Source: Deinococcales bacterium (GTDB lineage: Bacteria; Deinococcota; Deinococci; Deinococcales; JAAFIG01). Taken from it: a DNA stretch of 64,000 nucleotides. Of this stretch, positions 52,863 to 61,544 are shown piece by piece. Made by a program: the position numbers and the translations under genes. The notes beneath the pieces were generated by a model, which saw only the letters and a program-made list of their open reading frames with translations, was not told where the DNA came from and searched no databases. The number at the start of each line of letters is the position of its first letter. Position 1 is the stretch's first letter. Where the stretch lies: NCBI GenBank assembly GCA_013298595.1, contig JAAFIG010000007.1, forward strand, positions 94,086-158,085. Reading direction: 5' to 3'.

Positions 52863-53303
52863 TTACATTTTTGGTTTGAAAATTTCAACGCCACCCAATT
52901 TTTTCAAATCAGCTTCGAGGTCTTTGACACTTTTAGTTGGTTTACTCTTGTCGTCGCCAGGTAAGGTTTTAGCTACAATCTCGAGCACATCGGCGTAACC
53001 ATCACCATCAGAATCTTTATTGGCTTTTAAGCCGAGGTACAACATATCGCCAACATTGCGTTTGGCATCACCAAAGTATAAATCGCGGAGTTGTTGACCA
53101 AATTTATTCCAGCTACTACCACCATTAGGACCAGCATGGCAGTAGATACAACCGACTTCGCCTTTGCCATCTTTGTCGAGCAATTTGTATTGCTCTTGGG
53201 CAGCTAAACGATACCCATTTTTTGCATTAGCAAGTGGTGATAACACCATCGCAGCGATAGCCAAGGTACTTAATCCGAGCAGATGAGCTGGTTTGAATTT
53301 CAT
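52863..53303 (-). CDS. Exported mono-haem c-type cytochrome-like protein with a calcium-type repeat
   Basis: The 146-residue protein has a signal peptide (MKFKPAHLLGLSTLAIAAMV ... LANA) and one haem-binding motif CIYCH in GKGEVGCIYCHAGPNG. A DxDxDG repeat (NKDSDGDGYADVLEI), as in thrombospondin-type-3 or dockerin-like calcium sites, follows. It is probably periplasmic. AGGAGG precedes the ATG. The electron partner is unknown. Confidence 0.82.
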   Translation of the reverse strand: MKFKPAHLLGLSTLAIAAMVLSPLANAKNGYRLAAQEQYKLLDKDGKGEVGCIYCHAGPNGGSSWNKFGQQLRDLYFGDAKRNVGDMLYLGLKANKDSDGDGYADVLEIVAKTLPGDDKSKPTKSVKDLEADLKKLGGVEIFKPKM

Positions 53304-53388
53304 GAAAAACCTCCTAAACAGATTCTAGCAGACTAGACAAGAGTTAAATGAAAGTTTAAGGAATGCTGAAGATGCTTCTCATAAATCA

Positions 53389-54246
53389 TTACATGGTTGG
53401 GTCAGGACGACGAATCAGTAAACCTTCTCGAATAAAAACTTCAACCACAGCTTCTAAGCCACCTGCTTCCCGTTCCAAAGTGTTGGCAATCTCGAGTGGG
53501 GTTTTGCCACGCCCTAGTAACGTTAAAACCTCGAGTGCTGGTTTACCATGAGCGGCTCGAGCACGGTTATAGGTATCGGTGATTGGATTGACTGCATCTT
53601 TGCCGCGCAAGGTTAAGGCGTAACGGTCTGCTGCCCAAGCACCAATCATCCGAGGCATGGTTAAAGGCTTTGGGCGCATAGCAGCAGGGTATGCACCTGT
53701 TTCGCGGCTACCTGTCTGCACACGCCCAAAGGCATCACCTTCCATAAACAGCGCTAAGTAACCATTACCCATCGCTCGAGCACCCGTAAAACCATCCGAG
53801 GGTTGTACTCGCCAAGGGCGGTCCTGCAAACCGGATAAGGCATGAGCTGTGCGCCGCTCGAGAATTAACGCTTGTAAAATAGCACCTTCGCTGTAGCGCC
53901 GTGAAAACTCGAGCAAAGCTGGGTCACCCCAAATAATATCTTCGGCTTTGGTCGCGCAAGCATTGATGATTTTGCCTTCAAAGACCAATGCCACAGCATC
54001 TTCGATCATTAAAGCACCATCAAAACTGATACGTTCGAGGTAGATCGCTAACTTACCAAGCTCCGCAAAGCTGCTGTGTAAGCCTGTTAATGCCAATTCG
54101 CCATCTGGTAAAGCACTCAACAATGGCAGGGTCGCATCTGGGTATGCCCGTTCAAGATTAGGAATTTGTTTGCTGCGTTCTTGTGCCACGCTTGTATTGT
54201 TGCACATTTGCGCGTATTTTGCGGTATCAGCACAGCCAACCACCAC
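53389..54246 (-). CDS. Unrecognised protein next to the deoxynucleoside kinases
   Basis: The 285-residue protein from GTG 54246 has ALVFEGKIINACATKAEDII in the middle and a helical C terminus (LEVLTLLGRGKTPLEIANTL). The VxLxFEGKIxxA pattern is loosely like DUF4388-type signalling domains. It lies 11 bases downstream of a kinase gene on the same strand. The start is uncertain since no ribosome-binding site is visible; ATG 54207 is an alternative. Confidence 0.62.
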   Translation of the reverse strand: MVVGCADTAKYAQMCNNTSVAQERSKQIPNLERAYPDATLPLLSALPDGELALTGLHSSFAELGKLAIYLERISFDGALMIEDAVALVFEGKIINACATKAEDIIWGDPALLEFSRRYSEGAILQALILERRTAHALSGLQDRPWRVQPSDGFTGARAMGNGYLALFMEGDAFGRVQTGSRETGAYPAAMRPKPLTMPRMIGAWAADRYALTLRGKDAVNPITDTYNRARAAHGKPALEVLTLLGRGKTPLEIANTLEREAGGLEAVVEVFIREGLLIRRPDPTM

Positions 54247-54257
54247 AGGCTGTGGTT

Positions 54258-54914
54258 TTAACTTGTTGTCTCGAGCGGTAGGACATCAACACCATGTATC
54301 AATGGGACATCCACACCATGCGCCTCGAGTTGCCCACAAATCCAGCCCAGCGCATACCGATCTTCAATAAAATCGAGATCATCGGCAGGAACAGTCACCA
54401 CTGGCGACAAACTATAGTTATCAATAAAATCTGTATACAAAGCATTGAGATTCTCCAAGTAAGCATCAGGAATAGCCTGTTCGTAATCGCGCCCACGTTT
54501 AGCAATACGTTTTTTTAGGGTTTGGAGGTTACAGCGAATAAACACGGTTAATGTTGGTACCCGTAAAGCAGGCGAAATACCTTCGTACAAACTCCGATAC
54601 GTTTGCCAATCTCGCTCATCAATATGCCCTTGATTACGTAAATTCTGAGCAAAAATGGCGGCATCCTCAAAAACAGTTCGATCCTGAATGACTCGAGAAC
54701 CTGTATTGACCTCACGTAAATGCTGCTCGAGCCTTTTACCCAAAAAAAATATTTGACTATGAAACGCAAAGCGTCCCATGTCTTGATAAAAATCCTCGAG
54801 ATACGGATTTTCGTCTACCGCTTCAAACACAGGCGTTAAGGCATACCGATTCGATAAAAGCTTAGTCAGACTGGATTTACCACTGCCAATATTGCCAGCA
54901 ATTGCGATGTACAT
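54258..54914 (-). CDS. Deoxynucleoside kinase (first of a tandem pair)
   Basis: The 218-residue protein has Walker A GNIGSGKS (residues 7-14), VFEAVDENPYLEDFY, the nucleoside-binding QDRTVFEDAAIFA and the lid KKRIAKRGRDYE. It phosphorylates a deoxynucleoside for salvage. In Deinococcus and Lactobacillus such genes occur as adjacent pairs of different specificity. It follows the second kinase by four bases. Confidence 0.93.
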   Translation of the reverse strand: MYIAIAGNIGSGKSSLTKLLSNRYALTPVFEAVDENPYLEDFYQDMGRFAFHSQIFFLGKRLEQHLREVNTGSRVIQDRTVFEDAAIFAQNLRNQGHIDERDWQTYRSLYEGISPALRVPTLTVFIRCNLQTLKKRIAKRGRDYEQAIPDAYLENLNALYTDFIDNYSLSPVVTVPADDLDFIEDRYALGWICGQLEAHGVDVPLIHGVDVLPLETTS

Positions 54915-54918
54915 GGTT

Positions 54919-55536
54919 TTAGCTCCTCGCTTCTTCGTAACTTCTGCTCAGGGCTTTTTTGGTCATATCCAAAATGCGGCGCTGATCAAAAAGGTTTTCG
55001 ACATAATCAAACTCGAGGGCTTCGACGCACAATAAACGTCCTTGATAGGTTCGGAAGTAATTTTCGTACTGAGTATTTAAGTTTTTTAAATACTCGGGGT
55101 CTATATTGCGTTCAAATTCACGACCACGCTTCGCGATACGCTCGAGTAGCAAAGGCGTATCGGCACGCAAGTAAATGGTTAAATCTGGAATTCGTAACTG
55201 CGGTTTTAAATGCGAGTACAGATCTTTATACAATTCAAACTCGGCATCTCGTAAGTTCATACTGGCAAAAATAAAGTCTTTATCGAACAAATAATCCGAG
55301 ATAACTGCATCATCAAATAAACTTTGTTGTGACAAATTAGAAAGTTGCTTAAACCGGCTGAGTAAAAAAAATGTTTGCACATTAAACGAAAAACGTTCTG
55401 GATTTTCATAAAACAACGCTAAAAACGGGTTCTCTTCGACCACCTCGAGATTGAGTGTAGCCGAAAATTCTTGAGCCAATAATTTACACAAACTGGTTTT
55501 ACCCACACCAATTGCGCCTTCAACAACAATATACAT
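54919..55536 (-). CDS. Deoxynucleoside kinase (second of a tandem pair)
   Basis: The 205-residue protein from ATG 55536 has Walker A GAIGVGKT, EVVEENPFLALFYENPERFS, ISDYLFDKDFIFA and the lid ERIAKRGREFERNI. Compared with its neighbour, the specificity segment differs (SDYLFDKD against DRTVFEDA), so the two probably prefer different bases. A longer open frame to 55665 only covers spacer and acpP antisense. Confidence 0.93.
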   Translation of the reverse strand: MYIVVEGAIGVGKTSLCKLLAQEFSATLNLEVVEENPFLALFYENPERFSFNVQTFFLLSRFKQLSNLSQQSLFDDAVISDYLFDKDFIFASMNLRDAEFELYKDLYSHLKPQLRIPDLTIYLRADTPLLLERIAKRGREFERNIDPEYLKNLNTQYENYFRTYQGRLLCVEALEFDYVENLFDQRRILDMTKKALSRSYEEARS

Positions 55537-55591
55537 ACTGCCTCGAGACAAAAGTGAGGCGCAGCCAAAGCCGCGCCTCCAAGCGAGAGCC

Positions 55592-55828
55592 TTACCCTTG
55601 TTTAGAACTGATAAACGACACTGCGTCTTGCACAGTGCGAATCTTCTCGGCTTCTTCATCGGCAATGGTTAAACCGAATTTGTCCTCGAGACCCATAATC
55701 AATTCGACAGTTTCCAGACTATCAGCCCCTAGGTCATCAACAAATGATGCCTCGAGAACTACTTTGTCCGCGTCTACAGAGAGTTTTTCAACGATTACTT
55801 CTTTTACTTGAGCGAAGATGTCAGCCAT
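55592..55828 (-). CDS. acpP: Acyl carrier protein
   Basis: The 78-residue acidic protein from ATG 55828 has the phosphopantetheine site [18 protein letters not shown] with Ser in DSL. It carries the growing chain in fatty acid synthesis. CGGAGGAATCC lies before the ATG. It lies apart from the accA/accD genes. Confidence 0.97.
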   Translation of the reverse strand: MADIFAQVKEVIVEKLSVDADKVVLEASFVDDLGADSLETVELIMGLEDKFGLTIADEEAEKIRTVQDAVSFISSKQG

Positions 55829-55888
55829 ATGGATTCCTCCGAATCGAGAGCTTATCATATCAGAAGAGCAGGAATTGAAGGGAAGGGA

Positions 55889-56698
55889 CTAGCGTTTCTG
55901 GCAATCTGGGCAAAAATGGGTACCGCGTCCTGCTAAAAAGTATTTTTCAATAGGTGCACCACACCTCGAGCAAGGCATTCCAGCGCGGTCGTAGGCTTGA
56001 TGCTCGAATTGAAAGTACCCAGTTGCACCATCTGGTTGTTGATAACTGTTATCCGATAAAGTGCTGCCACCTGCGGCAACAGCTTTACCCATAACTTCGA
56101 TAATAGCGCTATGTAAACGCTTGGCTGCAACTGCCGATAATTGCTTAGCTTCAGGATGAATTTTAGCTAACCACAAACTCTCATCCGCATAAATATTGCC
56201 CACCCCAGCCACGGGTTTCTGGCTTAAAAGCGCAGGTTTAACCTTAGAAACCTTTGCCATTGCCACTTGAAAAGGCTTTAACAAAAACCCAGCCTCGAGC
56301 GGTTCAGGACCCATTTCGGATAGAGCTTTGATATGCGCCCATTGGTTTGTGGGCAGAACCTCCCAGAAACCAAAGCGTCTCGAGTCCACATAACTGACTT
56401 CAGAATCGTGTAAAACCAAACGCAACCGTTCAAAACGCGGAACTTCGAGGAAATGCGTTTCGGTTGGTAATCGAAACCCACCAGTCATTTTCAGGTGAAC
56501 AATCACATCTAAACCATCATCTAAACGCAAAATTAGGTATTTACCACGCCGCTCGAGTTTCAGGATTTGCTTACCCAACATAGCAACAGTGTTACGGTAA
56601 CGAGAGTCATCGGAATGAACAACATCTCGGACAATTTTGCCTAGCAAACGAGGCTCAAGCATACGGCGCGTGGTTTCGACTTCGGGGAGTTCGGGCAT
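55889..56698 (-). CDS. mutM: Formamidopyrimidine-DNA glycosylase
   Basis: The 269-residue protein starts MPELPEVETTRRML, with the catalytic Pro2 and Glu3. VGNIYADESLW is the helix-two-turn-helix region and CSRCGAPIEKYF...CPDCQ the C-terminal zinc finger. It removes oxidised purines from DNA. The frame extends to 56761, but Pro2 must follow the initiator, so ATG 56698 is certain. Confidence 0.97.
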   Translation of the reverse strand: MPELPEVETTRRMLEPRLLGKIVRDVVHSDDSRYRNTVAMLGKQILKLERRGKYLILRLDDGLDVIVHLKMTGGFRLPTETHFLEVPRFERLRLVLHDSEVSYVDSRRFGFWEVLPTNQWAHIKALSEMGPEPLEAGFLLKPFQVAMAKVSKVKPALLSQKPVAGVGNIYADESLWLAKIHPEAKQLSAVAAKRLHSAIIEVMGKAVAAGGSTLSDNSYQQPDGATGYFQFEHQAYDRAGMPCSRCGAPIEKYFLAGRGTHFCPDCQKR

Positions 56699-56872
56699 GG
56701 GTTTTAGTATGAACCAAAACACAGGTGATTCGTTGTGGGTTGTGCTGCAAAGATGCAACAAAACCGAGTTTTTTTGATGCTCGAGTATTTAAGGTGCTCG
56801 AGTAAGCAGTAAAGTCTAAATAAAGGAAAGATAAACTGAAAAAAAGCCCCATTGATGTATACTCACCTGAGT

Positions 56873-58435
56873 ATGAAACTCATAAGAGTAATTGCGCTTG
56901 GGCTATTCGCCTCGAGCCTCATGGCACTCGGACAAACCAACACTCGAGCCATAGATTTATCCACACTCGAGATAATCAACCGTATTGCCGTACCCAGACA
57001 TGGACTCGGTTCGCTGCCTGAAACAGCCATGTTCAGCCCAAACGGAAAAGGCTTGGTGACTCGAGATGGCACAGGCATTCTCATTTGGTGGGAAGTCAGC
57101 ACAGGCGAACAACTGCAACGCTGGAAGCTTTCAGATTCCTTTCAGTTGCGCGGTTTTATAGATCGTAAAACCATTTTGTTACTCGAGAATCAAAAGCAAT
57201 TCAAATTATTTGATCTCGAGACAGGCAACATGCGATCAGACCCGCGCAATGGACTTGATCGCCAAGAAGTTGCAAATTTAACAAAACTATACTCGCCAGA
57301 TAAAACCATTTATTTAACACGTCAAGACGATTACCCTGTTTTATCTGATGCAAAAACCAATAAACTCATTCGCCGCTTTGGACACGTGGTAACAGATTTT
57401 GATATTGCACCCAATGGTGATGTCATCACAGGTTCACAAGCAGGAACCATGCGAACTTGGAATGTAAAAACTGGCAAAGAAATCTCGAGATTTACAGGAA
57501 TAGATCAACCTATTCAAGGCATGGTTATCAGTCCAAATGGACAGTTCATGGCAACTGTCTCAGGAGAAAACACGGTACAAATGTGGAACTCGAGTGGTAG
57601 AGAACAATTCAAAATTAAAGTTAATACGCTTCCAACTGAAAGGAATTATATTTACCGTGTTCATTTGGCATTCAGCGCAGATAATCAAATACTTGCTATC
57701 AGTAACGGCGAAAAACCCTTAAAACAACACGACTTACTGCAACTTCATCAAACTCGAGATGGTCGTCAAGTTCAACTACCCGCAGTCAATGGTAATTCCA
57801 AACTATTTTTTGCCAATCGCTCTGATGTTTTATTACAAGAAGAAGTCCTAGGTGAAGCTTACAAGAATTGCACTCAGAAACGCAGATTATCCATGATTTC
57901 TTTAACCACAGGCAATGTGATTTGGGTGGGTTCATGGCGTAACAGCGATTACCAAGATTGGTTATTTAGTACCGATGGCAGTATTTTTGCGCGTCATCTC
58001 GAGAATTACAACCCTGATTACGTTTGCTCTGACGATGAAAGATTGGGGCGAGGCACCGCCATTGGAGTCTCCAGTATTGACTCGCAAACAGGTGAAGGTC
58101 AAGGCTGGTTTAGGATTTCTTCGTATGTACCACAAAGCTATCCAAGTTTGCTAGCAATAACACCAGACAATAGAATGTTACTCACAGAAACATACAATGC
58201 GTATGAGGGTGAAATTCACTCTGGTATTGGATTGAACAATTTGCAAACAGGAGAGATATTGCCATTACCACCGCGTCTTGCTTTTGGTTACAAGATTGGG
58301 ATTGGTACTGGTGGTGTTGGACACATACCAAGATTCAAATTCAGCCCAGATGGAAAGTACTTAATGGTCTGGGCAGATAACCGCATAGATGTCTGGGGAA
58401 CTCGAGATAACAGCGCTATTTTCAAAGGAAAATAA
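56873..58435 (+). CDS. Exported beta-propeller-like protein, array member 1
   Basis: The 520-residue protein from ATG 56873 has a signal peptide (MKLIRVIALGLFASSLMALG). WD-like repeats include FSPNGKGLVTRDGTGILIWW, ITGSQAGTMRTWNVKTGKEI and MVISPNGQFMATVSGENTVQ. The C terminus IDVWGTRDNSAIFKGK is conserved in the array. It is the most diverged of the array at its N terminus. Its last codons contain the ribosome-binding site AAAGGA for the next gene, one base after whose stop the next ATG follows. Confidence 0.9.
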   Translation: MKLIRVIALGLFASSLMALGQTNTRAIDLSTLEIINRIAVPRHGLGSLPETAMFSPNGKGLVTRDGTGILIWWEVSTGEQLQRWKLSDSFQLRGFIDRKTILLLENQKQFKLFDLETGNMRSDPRNGLDRQEVANLTKLYSPDKTIYLTRQDDYPVLSDAKTNKLIRRFGHVVTDFDIAPNGDVITGSQAGTMRTWNVKTGKEISRFTGIDQPIQGMVISPNGQFMATVSGENTVQMWNSSGREQFKIKVNTLPTERNYIYRVHLAFSADNQILAISNGEKPLKQHDLLQLHQTRDGRQVQLPAVNGNSKLFFANRSDVLLQEEVLGEAYKNCTQKRRLSMISLTTGNVIWVGSWRNSDYQDWLFSTDGSIFARHLENYNPDYVCSDDERLGRGTAIGVSSIDSQTGEGQGWFRISSYVPQSYPSLLAITPDNRMLLTETYNAYEGEIHSGIGLNNLQTGEILPLPPRLAFGYKIGIGTGGVGHIPRFKFSPDGKYLMVWADNRIDVWGTRDNSAIFKGK

Positions 58436-58439
58436 TATG
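58396..58439 (+). repeat. Array junction repeat 1 with embedded ribosome-binding site
   Basis: GGGAACTCGAGATAACAGCG, then TATTTTCAAAGGA, stop and ATG. The AAAGGA (58424-58429) codes for the Lys-Gly of FKGK and is eight bases from the next ATG. The same 44-base block recurs at three further junctions. Confidence 0.88.
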
Positions 58440-59942
58440 CAAAAGATTTTACTGGTTTTAATAGTCTCGAGTATTACGCTTTTACTTGGTGTTTCTTCAC
58501 AAGCACAAATTAAACCACAAACATCGAACCTTAATAATTTACAATTACTCCATAGTCATCGGATTATCGGACATGCTCCTTACGGATTTGGACTTTTTGA
58601 AGGAGGTGCGTATTTCCACGGTCTTGCTTTTAGCCCAGATGGCACACAACTTGCCAGCCTCGATTCTCATGGTTTACTCGAGCTTTGGGATGTGCGAACA
58701 GCCAATGAAATCAACCACTGGCAACTCAAAGAGATGAATTATAAACTCATCGGATTCCCCACAGGTAATACCGTTCTGCTCGAGACCGATAATCAAAAGA
58801 CACTTTTTAATTTACAGACAACCCAATTCCAACCAACCAAGCTCCGACCAACCATCAATCAACAATTCCCAAGCCCAATCGTAATCTCACCCGATGGCAA
58901 AACTCGAGCCGTGATTCAACAAGATTCCTACCCAGAATTACAAGATATCAAAACAGGCAAACTGATCAGACGCTTTGGACATAGTGTCAGTGCCAGCGCA
59001 CTCAGCCCCAATGGCACTATATTTATTACAGGCTCGAGCGCAGGCACAGTGCGAATTTGGAATGCAAAAACTGGAAAGGAAAACTCAAGATTTCAAGCAC
59101 TTAATGCACCCATTGAAAAAATCGCAATCAGCCCTAATCAAAAATGGATTGCTGTTTCCACAAACAATCAAACCGCGATTTTTGACTTAAACGGCAATAA
59201 ACAATGGTTAGCAAAAACCAAAGATGAAAAGTATCAAGTCAGCGAACTTTCGTTCAGCCTTAATAGTCAACAAGTGGCAATAACAGTTCAGTATATTGAA
59301 AGTAGAAAGACTTTTGTTCGGGACACAAAAACAGGTAAAACCATAAACCTAAAAACATGCGGGTACAACAGCAACCTGTACTTTATACGTTCACCCGAAA
59401 AATACATTTGCTTAGCGACAGAATCCACTCGAGACCAAACAGAAATCAGTCTGCGAAATATGAAAGACCAGAATCAAGTGTATTGGCAAAGTGATTGGCA
59501 ACCATCTGGCAAATTGGTCATAGGAAATTCAGGTAATACATTGGTTTATAAAGTCCAAGAAACAGAAAATTTTACTGCTATGGACATTCAAACTGGGAAA
59601 GTCATCAAAAATTTCAAGCTAGCAGAATCAACAACCAATGGCGCTCTCTTAGATTCAATGGTTATTCCCCAAGGAGACCGTTTCCTTTTTAGGCTGTACT
59701 CAATAGGTGAAATGTGCCCCAGTTTCCACGAGATTCTAGTAACTGATTTACAAACAGGAGCAGCTATTCAAATGCCAAGTGCTATAACAAAAAATCTGAA
59801 AAACTCGAGTAAGGCTTTTTGTGGAGGATTTAACCCAAGTCTGACATTCTCAGAACAAGGAAACCGAATGTTAGTACAAAAAGGCAATTACATTGATATT
59901 TGGGGTTCTCGAGATAACCGCGTTATTTTCAAAGGACAATAA
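58437..59942 (+). CDS. Exported beta-propeller-like protein, array member 2
   Basis: The 501-residue protein from ATG 58437 has signal peptide MQKILLVLIVSSITLLLGVS ending SSQAQ. WD-like repeats include LAFSPDGTQLASLDSHGLLE and ITGSSAGTVRIWNAKTGKEN. IRRFGHSVSASALSPNG is the array-specific central motif. A few cysteines (CGY, CLAT, CPSF, CGGF) occur in the C-terminal half and are partly unlike the other members. It ends RDNRVIFKGQ. Confidence 0.9.
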   Translation: MQKILLVLIVSSITLLLGVSSQAQIKPQTSNLNNLQLLHSHRIIGHAPYGFGLFEGGAYFHGLAFSPDGTQLASLDSHGLLELWDVRTANEINHWQLKEMNYKLIGFPTGNTVLLETDNQKTLFNLQTTQFQPTKLRPTINQQFPSPIVISPDGKTRAVIQQDSYPELQDIKTGKLIRRFGHSVSASALSPNGTIFITGSSAGTVRIWNAKTGKENSRFQALNAPIEKIAISPNQKWIAVSTNNQTAIFDLNGNKQWLAKTKDEKYQVSELSFSLNSQQVAITVQYIESRKTFVRDTKTGKTINLKTCGYNSNLYFIRSPEKYICLATESTRDQTEISLRNMKDQNQVYWQSDWQPSGKLVIGNSGNTLVYKVQETENFTAMDIQTGKVIKNFKLAESTTNGALLDSMVIPQGDRFLFRLYSIGEMCPSFHEILVTDLQTGAAIQMPSAITKNLKNSSKAFCGGFNPSLTFSEQGNRMLVQKGNYIDIWGSRDNRVIFKGQ

Positions 59943-59946
59943 TATG
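59903..59946 (+). repeat. Array junction repeat 2 with embedded ribosome-binding site
   Basis: Same block as 58396-58439 with a few substitutions (GGGTTCTCGAGATAACCGCG). AAAGGA is at 59931-59936 and the next ATG at 59944. Confidence 0.88.
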
Positions 59947-61539
59947 AAAAAGATTTTTTTGGTTTTAATACTCTCGAGTATGGCACTTTTACTCAGTGTT
60001 TCTTCTCAAGCACAAGTGAAAACCATTGACCTATCTAAGCTCGAGTTGCTGAATAAAATTGTGATTCCTGGTCATGCAATAAATGCTTTTTACGAAGTCT
60101 TTGGCAAAAACATCAACACCCAAGTTCGGTTTAGTCCTAACGGAAACGGCATGGTTTCCTTAGATCGAACAGGTCGTCTAATTTGGTGGGAGGTGAGCAC
60201 AGGCAATCAGCTCGAGTCATGGCGTGTTTGGCGTGCTTGGGGTGATACAACATTCATGTTAGCTGGTTTTCAAAATCGAAATTCCGTGTGTTTACTCGAA
60301 CAGACCTCCAATAAAATCAAGCAATTCAATCTCGAGACAGGGAAAATGCTTGATGGGTGCAACAATACGAGTCAAAGCCCTGATTCTCGAGAAGCGTATA
60401 GCCCTGATGGAAAGTATTATCTCGAAATTGAGCGTTTAACTTACCCTGTTTTATATGATGCAAAAACCAAGAAACTCATTCGGCGCTTTGGGCATAGTGT
60501 CACCGATTTTGATTTGACTGCAAATGGTGAAACTGTTTTTACGGGTTCACAAGCAGGCACGATACGAACTTGGAATATGAAAACAGGTAAGGAAATCTCT
60601 AGGTTTGAAGGTGATTCCAAAGGTATTGAAAAACTCATATTTAGCCCTAAAGGTAATGTTATTGCTACTCGAGCCAAGGATGCCTCTGAGGTGCGTCTAT
60701 GGAACTCGAGTGGTGCAGAAATTCGTCGTATTCCATTGCCATCACTTGCACAACTTGGTAGGAAAAACAGTCAAAATTACTCAGGCAATCTTCGATTCAG
60801 TGTCGATGGTCAAGTTTTAGCGGTAGAGTTTCCAGATTATGTTCAGTCAGAACTGCGTTTATACCGCACTCGAGATGGTACAAGTATTCCTTTACCCTTA
60901 GTCAATCAAAACTCAAGCCTAATTTTTACCAATCATTCAGATGTTTTAATCCAAGAAGAAAAACTCGAGCAAACAATCAGCAGTAACACTCAAACACGTT
61001 CGCGTTTATCATTGATTAGGATTGCTGATGGTAACGTTGTTTGGGTTGGTAATTGGCGTGATCGGAACTCAGAAATCGTTTTTAGCCCCGACGGAACAGT
61101 ATTTGCTCGACGACTCGAGGTTTTTGATTACGCACCAAGACAGCTTTATGACGTTGGAATCTCGAGCATTAATTCGCGCACTGGCGAAGGGTTTGGCTGG
61201 TTCAGGATTAAAGATGCTGGCATTGGAGAAAGGGCTTGGTTAAGGCTAAATGCTATTGCCCCAGGCAATCGAGTTTTGTTGTTAGAAGCCTTTACAAATG
61301 GTGGCGATGTTTCACAGTCTTCTGGTGGTCTTCGGATGTTTGATTTACAAACCAAATCTGAATTTAAGTTACCTGCTGCTTTGGGAAATAGTTATATCAG
61401 AACTATTGTTGCAACTGAAGGAGGAAATCCCCCACAATTTAAATTCAGTCCAGATGGACGCTACTTAATGGTCTTCATAGACAACCGCATTGATGTTTGG
61501 GGAACTCGAGATAACCGCGCTATTTTCAAAGGACAATAA
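59944..61539 (+). CDS. Exported beta-propeller-like protein, array member 3
   Basis: The 531-residue protein starts MKKIFLVLILSSMALLLSVS and, after the signal peptide, IDLSKLELLNKIVIPGHA, which it shares with member 4. Repeats include VRFSPNGNGMVSLDRTGRLI, FTGSQAGTIRTWNMKTGKEI and IVFSPDGTVFARRLEV. The central LIRRFGHSVTDFDLTANGE is typical of the array. It ends RDNRAIFKGQ. Confidence 0.9.
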   Translation: MKKIFLVLILSSMALLLSVSSQAQVKTIDLSKLELLNKIVIPGHAINAFYEVFGKNINTQVRFSPNGNGMVSLDRTGRLIWWEVSTGNQLESWRVWRAWGDTTFMLAGFQNRNSVCLLEQTSNKIKQFNLETGKMLDGCNNTSQSPDSREAYSPDGKYYLEIERLTYPVLYDAKTKKLIRRFGHSVTDFDLTANGETVFTGSQAGTIRTWNMKTGKEISRFEGDSKGIEKLIFSPKGNVIATRAKDASEVRLWNSSGAEIRRIPLPSLAQLGRKNSQNYSGNLRFSVDGQVLAVEFPDYVQSELRLYRTRDGTSIPLPLVNQNSSLIFTNHSDVLIQEEKLEQTISSNTQTRSRLSLIRIADGNVVWVGNWRDRNSEIVFSPDGTVFARRLEVFDYAPRQLYDVGISSINSRTGEGFGWFRIKDAGIGERAWLRLNAIAPGNRVLLLEAFTNGGDVSQSSGGLRMFDLQTKSEFKLPAALGNSYIRTIVATEGGNPPQFKFSPDGRYLMVFIDNRIDVWGTRDNRAIFKGQ

Positions 61540-61544
61540 TTATG
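61500..61544 (+). repeat. Array junction repeat 3 with embedded ribosome-binding site
   Basis: Same block with one extra T before the ATG. AAAGGA is at 61528-61533 and the next ATG at 61542. Confidence 0.88.
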
